From Marinisporobacter sp. (GTDB lineage: Bacteria > Bacillota > Clostridia > Peptostreptococcales > Thermotaleaceae), in contig JAOARV010000003.1 of the NCBI GenBank assembly GCA_025210395.1, forward strand, positions 21,363 to 85,362: 64,000 bases of DNA, in the 5' to 3' direction. The notes below the pieces were generated by a model. It did no database searches and was not told where the DNA came from. It worked only from the letters and a program-made list of their open reading frames with translations. Positions 17,669 through 26,325 of this stretch are shown in pieces; the stretch's first letter is position 1, and each line of letters begins with the position of its first letter. A program made the translations under genes and the position numbers.

Positions 17669-17799
17669 CGCCCCTTAGATAAATTAGAAAATTTATCTAA
17701 GGGACGAAATAAGTATCGTGTTATCACCCTGTTCTACGAGGAAAAATTCGTATTCACCTTGTAACGGTGGCAAGCCGAAAAACTATGAAATTTAACTAC
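17669..17799 (-). ncRNA. riboswitch-like transcription attenuator in the EamA leader
   Basis: Read leftward from the predicted start near 17799, the RNA can form two small hairpins, CACC/GGTG and TACGA/TCGTA. A strong terminator follows, CGTCCCTTAGATAAATT paired with AATTTATCTAAGGGGCG and then T residues. An alternative pairing, AGGG (17730-17727) plus ACGA (17719-17716) with TCGT (17707-17704) plus CCCT (17703-17700), would break the terminator. This resembles a T-box antiterminator in shape, but the bulge reads TGATAAC and lacks the TGG needed to bind tRNA. A guanidine-IV (mepA) type riboswitch or an orphan class is possible; I cannot confirm the class. Confidence 0.6.
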
Positions 17800-17805
17800 A
17801 AAACT

Positions 17806-17834
17806 AGTATAGTAGAAAGGAAGGAACTTGTCAA
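17806..17834 (-). promoter_or_regulatory. sigma-A promoter of the attenuator-EamA transcript
   Basis: On the minus strand TTGACA (17834-17829) and TATACT (17811-17806) are separated by exactly 17 bases. Confidence 0.8.
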
Positions 17835-17851
17835 GATTAGATTCATAGATA

Positions 17852-17890
17852 AAAATCCCCCTAAGTTTCTGTGCTTTTAGAGGTGTATTT
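17852..17890 (-). terminator. terminator of the SspH-type gene
   Basis: CCTCTAA pairs with TTAGGGG, including one G-U pair, across a 12-base loop. It is followed by five T residues in the leftward direction. Confidence 0.65.
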
Positions 17891-17891
17891 T

Positions 17892-18083
17892 TTACTTCAG
17901 TTCTCGGTCTGTTTCTCTTAATTCCGAAAGGGGTACTGTAATCATTTCATTATTTTCAAGAACTCTTATGGTGCTCATTTCAGTGCTTGTATTTATATTT
18001 TCAAGCCAAACAGAGATGCCTTTATAGAGGACTTCAATATTCTCTTCCCCGTTTATAATTTCATTTGCTCTTTTGGTAATCAT
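17892..18083 (-). CDS. sspH: small acid-soluble spore protein, H type
   Basis: The 63-residue protein matches SspH. It begins ITKRANEIINGEENIEVLYK, continues with GISVWLENI, and ends in the typical VPLSELRETDRE. H-type proteins are minor proteins packaged in the forespore, usually under sigma-G or sigma-F control. The start is the ATG five bases after AGGAGGG; a longer frame from 18104 has no ribosome site. Its presence shows that the organism forms endospores. Confidence 0.9.
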   Translation of the reverse strand: MITKRANEIINGEENIEVLYKGISVWLENINTSTEMSTIRVLENNEMITVPLSELRETDRELK

Positions 18084-18333
18084 AAAATCCCTCCTAAAAA
18101 TCATATGGTATTCAATAGATCAGCATACTAAATGTATTATTTCCTATAAAATATAAAATATGAAAATAAATAGTATTTTCTATAGGGAAGACTTTTTGTA
18201 ACGAAAAATTATAAACAAAAAGATTGTCATATGAGAAATTGGTATAAAAAAGATTATTTGGATGAAGGATAAAGGATATTACCAAAATATACAAAATGTG
18301 TTAAAATTATAGAGACAAAAAAGGAGGGAGATT
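18084..18333. other. divergent spacer between the sspH gene and the MoxR operon
   Basis: This AT-rich spacer must hold the promoters of both units. I see no gene and no promoter that I can place with confidence. Confidence 0.3.
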
Positions 18334-19305
18334 ATGAAAGAGTGGTTTAATGAAAAAATAACAGATGCAAGAGTTTTAGATTTAGCTATGGAAGTGTATA
18401 GAAAGAAGTTAAAAAGCATCATAGGATATCAAATAATATTTGGTATTATAGTAACACTACTTGCATTAGTAGGAAGTCTTATATTGATACCTATGGCGTA
18501 TATCCTTGGAGAGGGAGGAACATTTGGATTTATTTGCTTTGCTACAGTTATCTTTATAGGAATAGGAACTTTTGTATGTATGAGTAAAGCAGGAATTTTC
18601 CATATAGCTTATGGATATGTAAATGGAGAAAATGTAGATGCTTCTGAAGCAGTAGGAAGGGCTTTTTCAAGCTTTGGGCCATCTATTAGGGTAACTACTG
18701 CATTGGCTGTATGCTTATTACCTATTGTGATTATTATGGCAGTTATGGGAGTAACAACTACAAGCATTACTATTTTTGCTAATCAATTGAAGTCGTTAAC
18801 CTTTTTTGGAATTATGATGAATGTACTCTTATATACTTTTTTGGGAACGGTTATTGGAAGTTATTTATTTTATACCCTCCATATTGCTATATTTGATAAA
18901 GGAAAGGGCTTTGAGTCTATTAAAAAGAGTATAAAATTTGCAAAGGGAGAAGTTCTAAAAAATGCCTTTCGTGTAGTGAGTATTTTGATCTTTGAATGGG
19001 GCGTGCAAGTATCTATTTATGCAGGAATTGCAGGTATTTGTGCCTTAATTTATTTTACACTGGGGAAGGTGGATGGAGGAGACTCTCTTATATCACAGAT
19101 TATGCTATATGGAAACATAGCAAAGCCTTTTATCAATTTTATAGTAGGAATATTTTTATCACCAGCATTACCCATTATATGGACCCTTTATTATGTGAAT
19201 ATGAAGTATAAAAAAGAAGGGTTTAAAATACACAACATGGTTGATACACTTAAGATAGAAAAAGATCCAGTGAATATACAGTCTATCCATCTAAGTAAAG
19301 AATAA
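18334..19305 (+). CDS. polytopic membrane protein, first gene of the MoxR-DUF58 operon
   Basis: The 323-residue protein has about six membrane helices after a cytoplasmic N-terminus (residues 1-30). A family-like pattern, SIKKSIKFAKGEVLKNAF, lies before the last pair of helices. The layout resembles glycerophosphodiester phosphodiesterase membrane-domain proteins, which often accompany DUF4129 and RDD genes. AGGAGGGAG precedes the ATG. It lies 12 bases before the DUF4129 gene, so it should share a transcript with the next four genes. Its role is unknown. Confidence 0.7.
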   Translation: MKEWFNEKITDARVLDLAMEVYRKKLKSIIGYQIIFGIIVTLLALVGSLILIPMAYILGEGGTFGFICFATVIFIGIGTFVCMSKAGIFHIAYGYVNGENVDASEAVGRAFSSFGPSIRVTTALAVCLLPIVIIMAVMGVTTTSITIFANQLKSLTFFGIMMNVLLYTFLGTVIGSYLFYTLHIAIFDKGKGFESIKKSIKFAKGEVLKNAFRVVSILIFEWGVQVSIYAGIAGICALIYFTLGKVDGGDSLISQIMLYGNIAKPFINFIVGIFLSPALPIIWTLYYVNMKYKKEGFKIHNMVDTLKIEKDPVNIQSIHLSKE

Positions 19306-19317
19306 AGGAGTAAAAAA

Positions 19318-19950
19318 GTGAGATTGCCAAAGGAAATATTTGAAAAAAACATGAACGAAATTATAAATAGTTCTAAATATGAGCATCTTTCTGAAAAGGA
19401 AAATCTCTTTCATAAACTTTTAGAAAAATTAGGAGAACTTTTAGAAAAGGTCTTTGGAAAGGGAAATTCCCCTTCAAGTATTAGTACAAATACAACTCAA
19501 AATACTTTTATTATTGTTGTAATTCTTTTAATCGGTGTGCTGCTTTTTTATTTGACAAGACAAAATAGAAGTATAGATACAAGGAAAAAGGTTATTTATG
19601 GGGAAACGATAGATGAAGAAACAACTTATGAAAGCTTACAAAAAAAAGCTATACAATATGAAAAAGAAAAAAATTATAAGGATGCTATTAGACTCTATTT
19701 TATTAGTATCCTGGTGAGGATGAATGAAAAATCATTATGCTTTTTAGATGATTCAAAAACCAATGAAGAGATCTTAAAGGTATTAAGGGATAAAGAATTT
19801 AGTGGAGGTCATCTTTTTAAAGGCATAGGTGATTATTTTCAATATATTTGGTATGGAAATAAAGGGGTTGAAGAAGAAGGGTTTATTTGGTATAAGAATG
19901 AAATGAATCACCTTTTTATGGAGGTCAAAAATTATCATGAAAAAGCATAA
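19318..19950 (+). CDS. DUF4129-domain membrane protein
   Basis: The 210-residue protein has one membrane helix near residues 62-80 (FIIVVILLIGVLLFYL) and a cytoplasmic C-terminal DUF4129 domain. The domain shows AIRLYFISILVRMNE, TNEEILKVLRD and the late YIWYGNKG. DUF4129 proteins regularly sit beside MoxR and DUF58 genes. The start is GTG seven bases after GGAG. Its end overlaps the next gene by 14 bases, implying coupled translation. Confidence 0.82.
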   Translation: MRLPKEIFEKNMNEIINSSKYEHLSEKENLFHKLLEKLGELLEKVFGKGNSPSSISTNTTQNTFIIVVILLIGVLLFYLTRQNRSIDTRKKVIYGETIDEETTYESLQKKAIQYEKEKNYKDAIRLYFISILVRMNEKSLCFLDDSKTNEEILKVLRDKEFSGGHLFKGIGDYFQYIWYGNKGVEEEGFIWYKNEMNHLFMEVKNYHEKA

Positions 19951-20947
19951 AGTTATAGGGATTATATTTTTGTTGATTGGTATTTACTTGGTGAATCGTT
20001 TTAATATTGTTGATCAAACCATAGGAAAGGCAAATAAAGATAATGAATCTTTACCCCTAAATACTTCAAAGAGAGGGGTATCTATTTATTATGATACCTT
20101 AAAAGCTTTAGGTTATTCTGTGACCGTTGATGCAGCTTCCTTTTTAGATCAAGAATCTAAAGGAATATTTGTCATTACTGAAAATAAACAGCCTCTTTCT
20201 TTCAAACTAGAGGAAGCTGAAAATTTTATTAAAAAGGGTGGAAAGCTCATCTATTTAACAGATCAATATAAAAAATATAAATATCCGAATCTTTTAAAAA
20301 AGTATAAGGAAAAAGCTTTTGTATATGCTTTAGGAAAAGGAAGGATTATGATTGGAGATATTAACCTCATTACAAATAAAACCCTTTTAAAAAATAAAGA
20401 AGGCGCTTATTTTGTTTTAAAGTGTATAGAAGATTTTAAAGGAGATATATATTTTAATGAATATTATCGTTTCAAACAAGGGCAAACCCCTTCTTTATAT
20501 CGAAATCTTCCTTTTTATGTAAAGGTTATATTGTTTCAGCTCATATTCTTTATAGCAGGAGGAATTGTCTACTTAGGAAAGAGATTTGGAAAAGCGAAAA
20601 GAATCATAAATGAAATAGAAAGAGATGAAAATGAATATTTGTATGCTGCTGCGAACCTTTATGAAAAGGGAGGAAGCATGAATACAGTATATAATGAATT
20701 TTTTATGGAGCTGCAAAAGGAAGTGAATAAGACCTTCAAAAGAAGAGTTAAGAAAGAAGAAATTATGGATTTATGGGAAAAACATAGTATGCCTCATAAA
20801 GAAAAGGCTTTAAGGATATTTCATGGTCCATTAGTAACCAATCATCAAAAAGATTTTATGAGGAGCATAAAAGATATGGATGAATTAACACAAATGCTAG
20901 CAAAAAGGAGAGAAGTGGCTTGGAAGCGATTAAAACAAAGGACTTAA
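19937..20947 (+). CDS. DUF4350-domain membrane protein
   Basis: The 336-residue protein has an N-terminal membrane anchor (IIFLLIGIYLVNRF), an extracytoplasmic DUF4350 domain, a second helix near 200-215 (ILFQLIFFIAGGIVYLG) and a charged cytoplasmic tail. The DUF4350 domain (SKRGVSIYYDTLKALGY, then KKGGKLIYLTDQ) resembles a glutamine-amidotransferase-like Rossmann fold without the catalytic cysteine. It overlaps its neighbours on both sides, which fits one multi-protein membrane complex. Confidence 0.82.
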   Translation: MKKHKVIGIIFLLIGIYLVNRFNIVDQTIGKANKDNESLPLNTSKRGVSIYYDTLKALGYSVTVDAASFLDQESKGIFVITENKQPLSFKLEEAENFIKKGGKLIYLTDQYKKYKYPNLLKKYKEKAFVYALGKGRIMIGDINLITNKTLLKNKEGAYFVLKCIEDFKGDIYFNEYYRFKQGQTPSLYRNLPFYVKVILFQLIFFIAGGIVYLGKRFGKAKRIINEIERDENEYLYAAANLYEKGGSMNTVYNEFFMELQKEVNKTFKRRVKKEEIMDLWEKHSMPHKEKALRIFHGPLVTNHQKDFMRSIKDMDELTQMLAKRREVAWKRLKQRT

Positions 20948-21873
20948 TGAGGAATATAAAAACTGAATTGAAGAAAGTAATCATTGAGCAGGAAGAAGTT
21001 ATAGATTTAATTCTCATAGCTTTATTAACAAAGGGACATGTATTATTAGAAGGGGTACCAGGGCTTGGGAAAACTCTTTTAATAAAATCATTAGCAAAGA
21101 CAATGGGTATTGATTTTAATCGGGTTCAGTTCACACCTGATTTGATGCCATCAGACATTACAGGTGCTAGAATCTATAATACAAAGGAAAGAGCGTTTGA
21201 ATTTATAAAAGGACCTATATTTACAAACCTGCTATTAGGAGATGAAATCAATAGAACACCGCCAAAGACGCAAGCAGGTCTTCTTGAGACTATGGAAGAG
21301 AGAAGAGTAACTATTGATGGAGTAGAATACAAATTACAAGATCCTTTTATGGTTTTTGCTACACAAAATCCAGTAGAATATGAAGGAACTTATCTACTCC
21401 CAGAAGCCTTGTTAGATAGATTTTTAATGAAAATATATATAGATTATCCATCTCTTCAAGGGGAAATAGAATTAATTAAAAAATATCATGAGGGATTTGA
21501 TAAAACACTTGAAAATGTAGGAATCAATGTAATAGGAAGTAGAGAGGACTTATTAGGGTGTCAAAAGGAAGTAGAAAAGATTCGTGTGGAAGATTCGTTG
21601 ATTGAATATATTGCACAAATCATTTACAAAACGAGAGAGCTATCCTTCGTAGAAATAGGAAGTAGTCCAAGAGGAGCTATTGCACTTATGCAAGCATCTA
21701 AAGCCAATGCGTTACTGAGTGAGAGAGATTTTGTCATTCCAGAGGATATTAAAAGGATTGCTTATCCAGTCCTAAGACATCGTATTATTCTAAAGCCTGA
21801 AGCTTATGTGGAAGGTATTAAAACAGATGATGTGATCAATCAAATTTTATCAGAAGTGAAAGTTCCCCGTTAA
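20920..21873 (+). CDS. MoxR-family AAA+ ATPase
   Basis: The 317-residue protein is a MoxR-type AAA+ chaperone. It has Walker A EGVPGLGKT, Walker B LLLGDEINR, sensor 1 FATQNPVEYEGTY and an arginine-finger region LLDRFLM. MoxR ATPases act with von Willebrand-like or DUF58 partners to mature or assemble protein complexes. The start is a TTG nine bases after AAGGAG and lies inside the end of the DUF4350 gene. The DUF58 gene follows 13 bases later. Confidence 0.93.
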   Translation: MEAIKTKDLMRNIKTELKKVIIEQEEVIDLILIALLTKGHVLLEGVPGLGKTLLIKSLAKTMGIDFNRVQFTPDLMPSDITGARIYNTKERAFEFIKGPIFTNLLLGDEINRTPPKTQAGLLETMEERRVTIDGVEYKLQDPFMVFATQNPVEYEGTYLLPEALLDRFLMKIYIDYPSLQGEIELIKKYHEGFDKTLENVGINVIGSREDLLGCQKEVEKIRVEDSLIEYIAQIIYKTRELSFVEIGSSPRGAIALMQASKANALLSERDFVIPEDIKRIAYPVLRHRIILKPEAYVEGIKTDDVINQILSEVKVPR

Positions 21874-21886
21874 GGGCGGTGAAAAA

Positions 21887-23197
21887 GTGATGATTACGAA
21901 GAAGTTTATAGGGATGGCATTGATTGGGACAGTTTTTATAGGAATGAGCATCCCCTTTGGTATATATTTTGAAATTTTTATCATGTATAATACGATTTTA
22001 TTGGTTCTTACCCTTATAGATTATTTTAGTACACCTATACAAAATATTTTTGAAATAGAGAGAATAGGAGATTGCAAATTATCCTTATTAGAAGAAGAAA
22101 ATATAAGTGTTCGGATCTATAATAAAGGGAGCTTAAAGACAAATATAGAAGTTTTGCATGAATTCCCAAATGCTTTCACCTGCAAAAGAGATTATTTTAC
22201 AGAAAGCATTGACTCTCATTCAAATCATACATTTACTTTTAAGATTGTTCCTAATAAAAGAGGTGCATTTTCCTTTGAAGAAATATATATCAGACGATTA
22301 GGACGATTAGGTCTTATTAAGAAGGATTTGCTTATAAAAAATAATAAAGAATATAAAGTATACCCTAGTCTTAAAAATTTAAAAAAGTACCATATGATGT
22401 TAAAAAAAGATTATTTTTTAAGCAGTGGGAATAAGCTGGTTAAGAAAAAATCTGATGGGAGAGAATTTGAAAGCTTAAGAGAATATGTAAGAGGAGATGA
22501 TATTCGAAAGATTAACTGGGTGAAAACTGCAAGGGAAAATAAGTTGATGATCAATCAATATGAACCAGAAAACAACAAGCATATACATATATTACTAGAT
22601 GCAGGAAGAACTATGAGTTATCGAGTAAATGAATATAGCAAGCTAGATTTAGCTATTAATGCAGCTGTATTTTTATCAGATGTGGTATGTCATAATAAAG
22701 ATCAATCAGGACTGATGGTATTTAATACGAAGGTGGATACTTTTGTAAAACCTTCTAAAGGAGATCATCATAGAAATACCATACTAGAAGCTCTTTATCA
22801 TGTGGAAGGAACAAAGCTTACATCGAATTATGATGAAGTACTATTTTATCTAGCTAGTAAAGAAAAAAGAAGAAGTCTAATCTGTATTTTTACAGATATG
22901 GATACCTTGCAGGAAGTATATTATATAGAAAAGGGGCTGGAATACATTACTAGAAAACATGAGGTGGTTATGTTTTTAGTAAAGGATGAAAAATTAGATG
23001 AAGCTATGGGCATTGAAGTAAATAATCAAAAAGATGCCTTTGTAAAAGGCATCGGGTATAAAATGAAAAATGAAAGGAAAAGAATCATCAAATCATTAAA
23101 TAGAAAAGGCGTTATTTGTATTGAATGTGATCAAGAGGACATCATCTATAAAGCTGTCAATGAATATATGAGAATAAAGAACAAAGAAGCTATATAG
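21887..23197 (+). CDS. DUF58-domain protein
   Basis: The 436-residue protein has two N-terminal membrane helices and a beta-rich middle. The DUF58 block is DGREFESLREYVRGDDIRKI at about 201-220 with the following NWVKTA. A von Willebrand-A-like domain comes after it (HIHILLDAGRTMSY, with FTDMDT later). DUF58 proteins pair with MoxR ATPases. The start is GTG (21887) or the adjacent ATG (21890). It ends the operon and overlaps the tail of the convergent SpoIIM-domain gene by eight bases. Confidence 0.88.
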   Translation: MMITKKFIGMALIGTVFIGMSIPFGIYFEIFIMYNTILLVLTLIDYFSTPIQNIFEIERIGDCKLSLLEEENISVRIYNKGSLKTNIEVLHEFPNAFTCKRDYFTESIDSHSNHTFTFKIVPNKRGAFSFEEIYIRRLGRLGLIKKDLLIKNNKEYKVYPSLKNLKKYHMMLKKDYFLSSGNKLVKKKSDGREFESLREYVRGDDIRKINWVKTARENKLMINQYEPENNKHIHILLDAGRTMSYRVNEYSKLDLAINAAVFLSDVVCHNKDQSGLMVFNTKVDTFVKPSKGDHHRNTILEALYHVEGTKLTSNYDEVLFYLASKEKRRSLICIFTDMDTLQEVYYIEKGLEYITRKHEVVMFLVKDEKLDEAMGIEVNNQKDAFVKGIGYKMKNERKRIIKSLNRKGVICIECDQEDIIYKAVNEYMRIKNKEAI

Positions 23198-24140
23198 ATG
23201 ATTTTGAAAGGTTTCTATATAGGATCAGTCCTAATAATGTGAAACCTGCAAAGCTTAGCTTAATCATTGGGGAGATGGCAAGGGGGGTAAAGAAGCCTTC
23301 GATGATTCCTGCAATAACTAAAAGGAGGATACATCCTAATAATAAGCGAGCCCCTTCTTTGCCACTTTGAATAAGCATATCTAGTCGTTTGTATTTACCT
23401 GGGATCAATAATCCTTTCCCTAATAATAAACCGGCTCCACCAGCGATAAAAATAGCTGTTAATTCAATGATTCCATGGGGAAGTATGAGGGATGCGTATT
23501 TTATTAAATCTCCATTTAAATATACAAGACCTGTTAAAGCACCTAACATGCAGCCATTGATAAAAAGAATATAAAGGGTACCAATCCCTAGAAATACACC
23601 GTAAACAAAAGCTCGTAGACTAACAGTAATATTGTTAATCATAATTGTACTAGACATAAGAGGATAATCCCACTCTCGATTTTTAAAGCTATAGTCAATG
23701 GTTTCTAGTATAGATTCAGGTAAAAAATAGTAACTGTTTGCAGGATCCTTAAGAACTAGAATAAAGCTAATGATTGTCCCCAATAAAAAAACAAGAAAGC
23801 TTGAGATGATAAAAGGGTGATATTTTCTTAATACCATCGGAAAACCTTTTAATATATAATCTTTAAAATCAACCAAAGGATTCTTTTGAACCGTATATAG
23901 ATGATGATGGGCACTACCTACTAAAGTATTAAGGTATTTTTCAAGCTTTGATTGGGGGTAATAGGTTCTTACATAAGCTAGATGATGACTAGTAGATCTA
24001 AAAAGATACAAAAATCGTTCTGTTTTTTCTGATGGAATATTTGAGATACTTTTTTTACTGAATAAATGGATATGTTCTTCAAGTTCATCCCAATATACTT
24101 TGTTTTTTTCTATAAAAATATTTTCTTTCAATATACTCAC
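23190..24140 (-). CDS. SpoIIM-domain membrane protein
   Basis: The 316-residue protein has a cytoplasmic N-terminal part of about 100 residues. About five helices follow with the SpoIIM/DUF95 pattern: NNITVSLRAFVYGVFLGIGT and LPHGIIELTAIFIAGGAGLL. This long form differs from the sporulation protein SpoIIM itself and usually accompanies RDD, DUF4129 and MoxR genes. It is transcribed away from the RDD gene and toward DUF58, so the module is split between strands here. Confidence 0.85.
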   Translation of the reverse strand: MSILKENIFIEKNKVYWDELEEHIHLFSKKSISNIPSEKTERFLYLFRSTSHHLAYVRTYYPQSKLEKYLNTLVGSAHHHLYTVQKNPLVDFKDYILKGFPMVLRKYHPFIISSFLVFLLGTIISFILVLKDPANSYYFLPESILETIDYSFKNREWDYPLMSSTIMINNITVSLRAFVYGVFLGIGTLYILFINGCMLGALTGLVYLNGDLIKYASLILPHGIIELTAIFIAGGAGLLLGKGLLIPGKYKRLDMLIQSGKEGARLLLGCILLLVIAGIIEGFFTPLAISPMIKLSFAGFTLLGLILYRNLSKSSI

Positions 24141-24190
24141 CTCAATACTATTGTAACAAATTTTAATTAAAGGAAAAAGGAGGAAATGTT

Positions 24191-24865
24191 ATGCAATTTG
24201 TTTCAATTACAACACCTGAAAATATTGAAGTAAAGTTTAGATTAGCAGGAGTGGGAAGTCGTGTTGTTGCAGCCTTTATAGATTATTTCATTCAAGGAAT
24301 GCTCTATTTAATAATTTTATTAGCTTTAGCAGGAATGAATGATCCTATGAAGTACTTAGAATCGAAAAGTTCCTATTTCTTAGCAATTGTGTTATTGGTG
24401 ATTGCATGTATTAATTATGGATATTTTATTGTCTCAGAGATGGTGATGAATGGAAAGACTTTAGGAAAAAAAGCATTAGGACTAAGAACCATTAGAAAAA
24501 ATGGGCAGCCTATGGATATAAAACATTCCTTGATTAGAAATCTATTTAGAATATTTGTAGATAATTATTTAATTGGAATACTCATGATTTTCTTTAGAGG
24601 TGATGATGCTAGATTAGGAGATGTGTTAGGGTCTACTATGGTTATTGAAGAAGAAAAGGAAGAATTATATCATTATTTTGAAAATCTATCGGAAGAAACA
24701 AAAAATAAGATAACAGAAGGGGAAAAACAATTGCTCGTTACTTATATGAATGAAAAAGATGATATATTCATTGACAAAGAAGGATTACAAAAAAAGATCT
24801 TAACTTATTTTACAGAAAAATATGATCAGGTAGATGAAGAAATTGTGAAGATTATAGAAAAATAA
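24191..24865 (+). CDS. RDD-family membrane protein
   Basis: The 224-residue protein has the RDD pattern in its first helix (RLAGVGSRVVAAFIDYF). LGKKALGLRTIRKNGQP and a helix with RNLFRIFVDNY follow, which is typical of the family. The last 70 residues are soluble and charged. GGAGG lies before the ATG. It is divergent from the SpoIIM-domain gene, with about 50 bases between them. Some RDD proteins have been proposed to transport ions, but here it more likely belongs to the MoxR-DUF58 membrane module. Confidence 0.87.
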   Translation: MQFVSITTPENIEVKFRLAGVGSRVVAAFIDYFIQGMLYLIILLALAGMNDPMKYLESKSSYFLAIVLLVIACINYGYFIVSEMVMNGKTLGKKALGLRTIRKNGQPMDIKHSLIRNLFRIFVDNYLIGILMIFFRGDDARLGDVLGSTMVIEEEKEELYHYFENLSEETKNKITEGEKQLLVTYMNEKDDIFIDKEGLQKKILTYFTEKYDQVDEEIVKIIEK

Positions 24866-24866
24866 T

Positions 24867-24896
24867 AAAGCTCCTTTGCTTAGCAAAGGAGCTTTT
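24867..24896 (+). terminator. terminator of the RDD gene
   Basis: AAAGCTCCTTTGC pairs with GCAAAGGAGCTTT around TTA and is followed by T residues. Confidence 0.85.
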
Positions 24897-24996
24897 GAAT
24901 ATAATTTCGTAATGAAATGTACTGAAATAAATCAAAACAAACAATAAATAAGTATTTCAATTTGTGGTAAAATGTTATTAGGAGAGGGGGAAAAAA

Positions 24997-25896
24997 GTGG
25001 ATACATTTGGACAACGATTAAAGAAAATAAGAAAAGAAAAAAAATTACGCCAAAAGGATTTAGCAAATGCTTTAGGATTAGCCCAAACAACTATTGCAAA
25101 TTATGAACAAAATATGCGATTTCCAGATCATAAGAAATTAAATAAAATAGCTAATCATTTAAGCGTATCATTAGATTATCTTCTAGGAAGAGAAGAAAAG
25201 AATACTATTTCTAAAGTTTATATAGAAAAAAAAGAAGTTTTATCTTTGTCAGAAAGATCTAATTATTATCTAAAGGCTTTGTTGCAGGAAGATAAAGATG
25301 GAGCAAAAAAAATAATTGAAGAAGCTGTATTATATGGAAATAATATTACTGATATATATTTACATGTTTTAGAACCTGCCCTAAAGGAAATAGGAAGAAG
25401 ATGGAGTATTAACGATGTAAGTATCGCTCAGGAACATTTTTGTTCTTTTGTGACTCAGCAGATTATGTCACAAATATTTACCAAGAGTGTTACTAAGAAA
25501 AAATGTAAGGCTGTAGCTGTAGCTGTCAGTGGAGAACTTCATGAAATTGGCCTTAAAATGGTTAGTGATTTTTTTGAAATGGATGGTTGGGATGTTTATT
25601 ATTTAGGGTCGAATACACCAACGAAAAGTATTATAGAAGCTATTGAATTTACAAAAGCAGATATTTTAATCATATCGGCTACACTTTCTTCCTATGTAGA
25701 TGCAGTAGAAAATTTGATCAAGGTTATTCGATTAGAAAAAGAATGTGAAGAAACCAAAATCATTGTTGGAGGGCAAGCCTTTAATAAAGATAAGGGACTA
25801 TGGGAAAAAGTAGGAGCAGATGGATATAGTGTAAATGCAAAAGAAGCTATTAAAATTGCCAATAGATTGGTTAGCAAAAGACAAGGTAATAGATGA
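24997..25896 (+). CDS. XRE-type helix-turn-helix regulator fused to a B12-binding domain
   Basis: The 299-residue protein joins an XRE DNA-binding domain (residues 1-65, KDLANALGLAQTTIANYEQN) to a cobalamin-binding module. The module has a helical cap (about 85-165) with W136 and E146-H147 (RWSINDVSIAQEHF). A Rossmann part follows with the lower-ligand motif ELHEIG (H182), LGSNTP and IIVGGQAF. The spacings W-10-E-H-35-H equal those I recall for the light sensor CarH (W131, E141, H142, H177), but the residue after the tryptophan is serine where CarH has H132. It probably changes DNA binding in response to a corrinoid, perhaps to light. GGAGAGGGGG precedes a GTG start. It is a single gene. Confidence 0.85.
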   Translation: MDTFGQRLKKIRKEKKLRQKDLANALGLAQTTIANYEQNMRFPDHKKLNKIANHLSVSLDYLLGREEKNTISKVYIEKKEVLSLSERSNYYLKALLQEDKDGAKKIIEEAVLYGNNITDIYLHVLEPALKEIGRRWSINDVSIAQEHFCSFVTQQIMSQIFTKSVTKKKCKAVAVAVSGELHEIGLKMVSDFFEMDGWDVYYLGSNTPTKSIIEAIEFTKADILIISATLSSYVDAVENLIKVIRLEKECEETKIIVGGQAFNKDKGLWEKVGADGYSVNAKEAIKIANRLVSKRQGNR

Positions 25897-25936
25897 AAAA
25901 AATCAGTACCCTTATAAAAAGGAGTACTGATTTTTT
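25895..25936. terminator. bidirectional terminator
   Basis: AAAAAATCAGTAC..CCTT pairs with AAGG.GTACTGATTTTTT. It separates the B12-regulator gene from the convergent 83-codon gene. Confidence 0.85.
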
Positions 25937-26186
25937 AAACATTTTTGGAAGATTCACTTCTCCACTCTGTTAAAAAAGTTTCACAAGCAGAGATAGTTGC
26001 AGCAGTTGTAACATCTTTATTTTCTCCTCGACCCGTCCAATTATTCCCTTCATTGGCATACAAGCTTTCCAAAAGATTTTCTAAATCATATATGGTATAT
26101 CTTGGATCTTTTTCTCTTTGATTTTGAAGATCGGCATAAATGGATTCAAAGGTATTCGTATATTTTTCTTCTGAGTAATTCATCAT
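25935..26186 (-). CDS. hypothetical protein (83 aa)
   Basis: A small acidic soluble protein with no membrane segment; the C-terminal half (VTTAATISACETFLTEW) looks helical. GGAGGTG lies about 11 bases before two adjacent ATG codons. I do not recognise the family. It is monocistronic, between two convergent or divergent neighbours, and ends in a good terminator, so it is probably a real gene. Confidence 0.65.
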   Translation of the reverse strand: MMNYSEEKYTNTFESIYADLQNQREKDPRYTIYDLENLLESLYANEGNNWTGRGENKDVTTAATISACETFLTEWRSESSKNV

Positions 26187-26325
26187 AAATTAAGAAACAC
26201 CTCCTATAAAGATTATACCACGAAATGAAATAAAAAATCAAAGTAAAAGCAAAAAAAGGTTGAAATATTTCAAAATGAGTAATAAGATAAACTTAGTATA
26301 GAGGAGATAAGAAAGAAGGGATAAA

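Noticed and set aside
17700..17735. T-box riboswitch before the second EamA gene
   Set aside because: The antiterminator shape fits, but the bulge is TGATAAC and cannot pair with tRNA CCA. The leader is also too short for a normal T-box stem I with a specifier loop.
18101..18127. Sigma-G promoter for the sspH gene (GTATG and CATATGA on the minus strand)
   Set aside because: The spacing is short, and the start point would fall inside the ribosome site, so this cannot be the working promoter.
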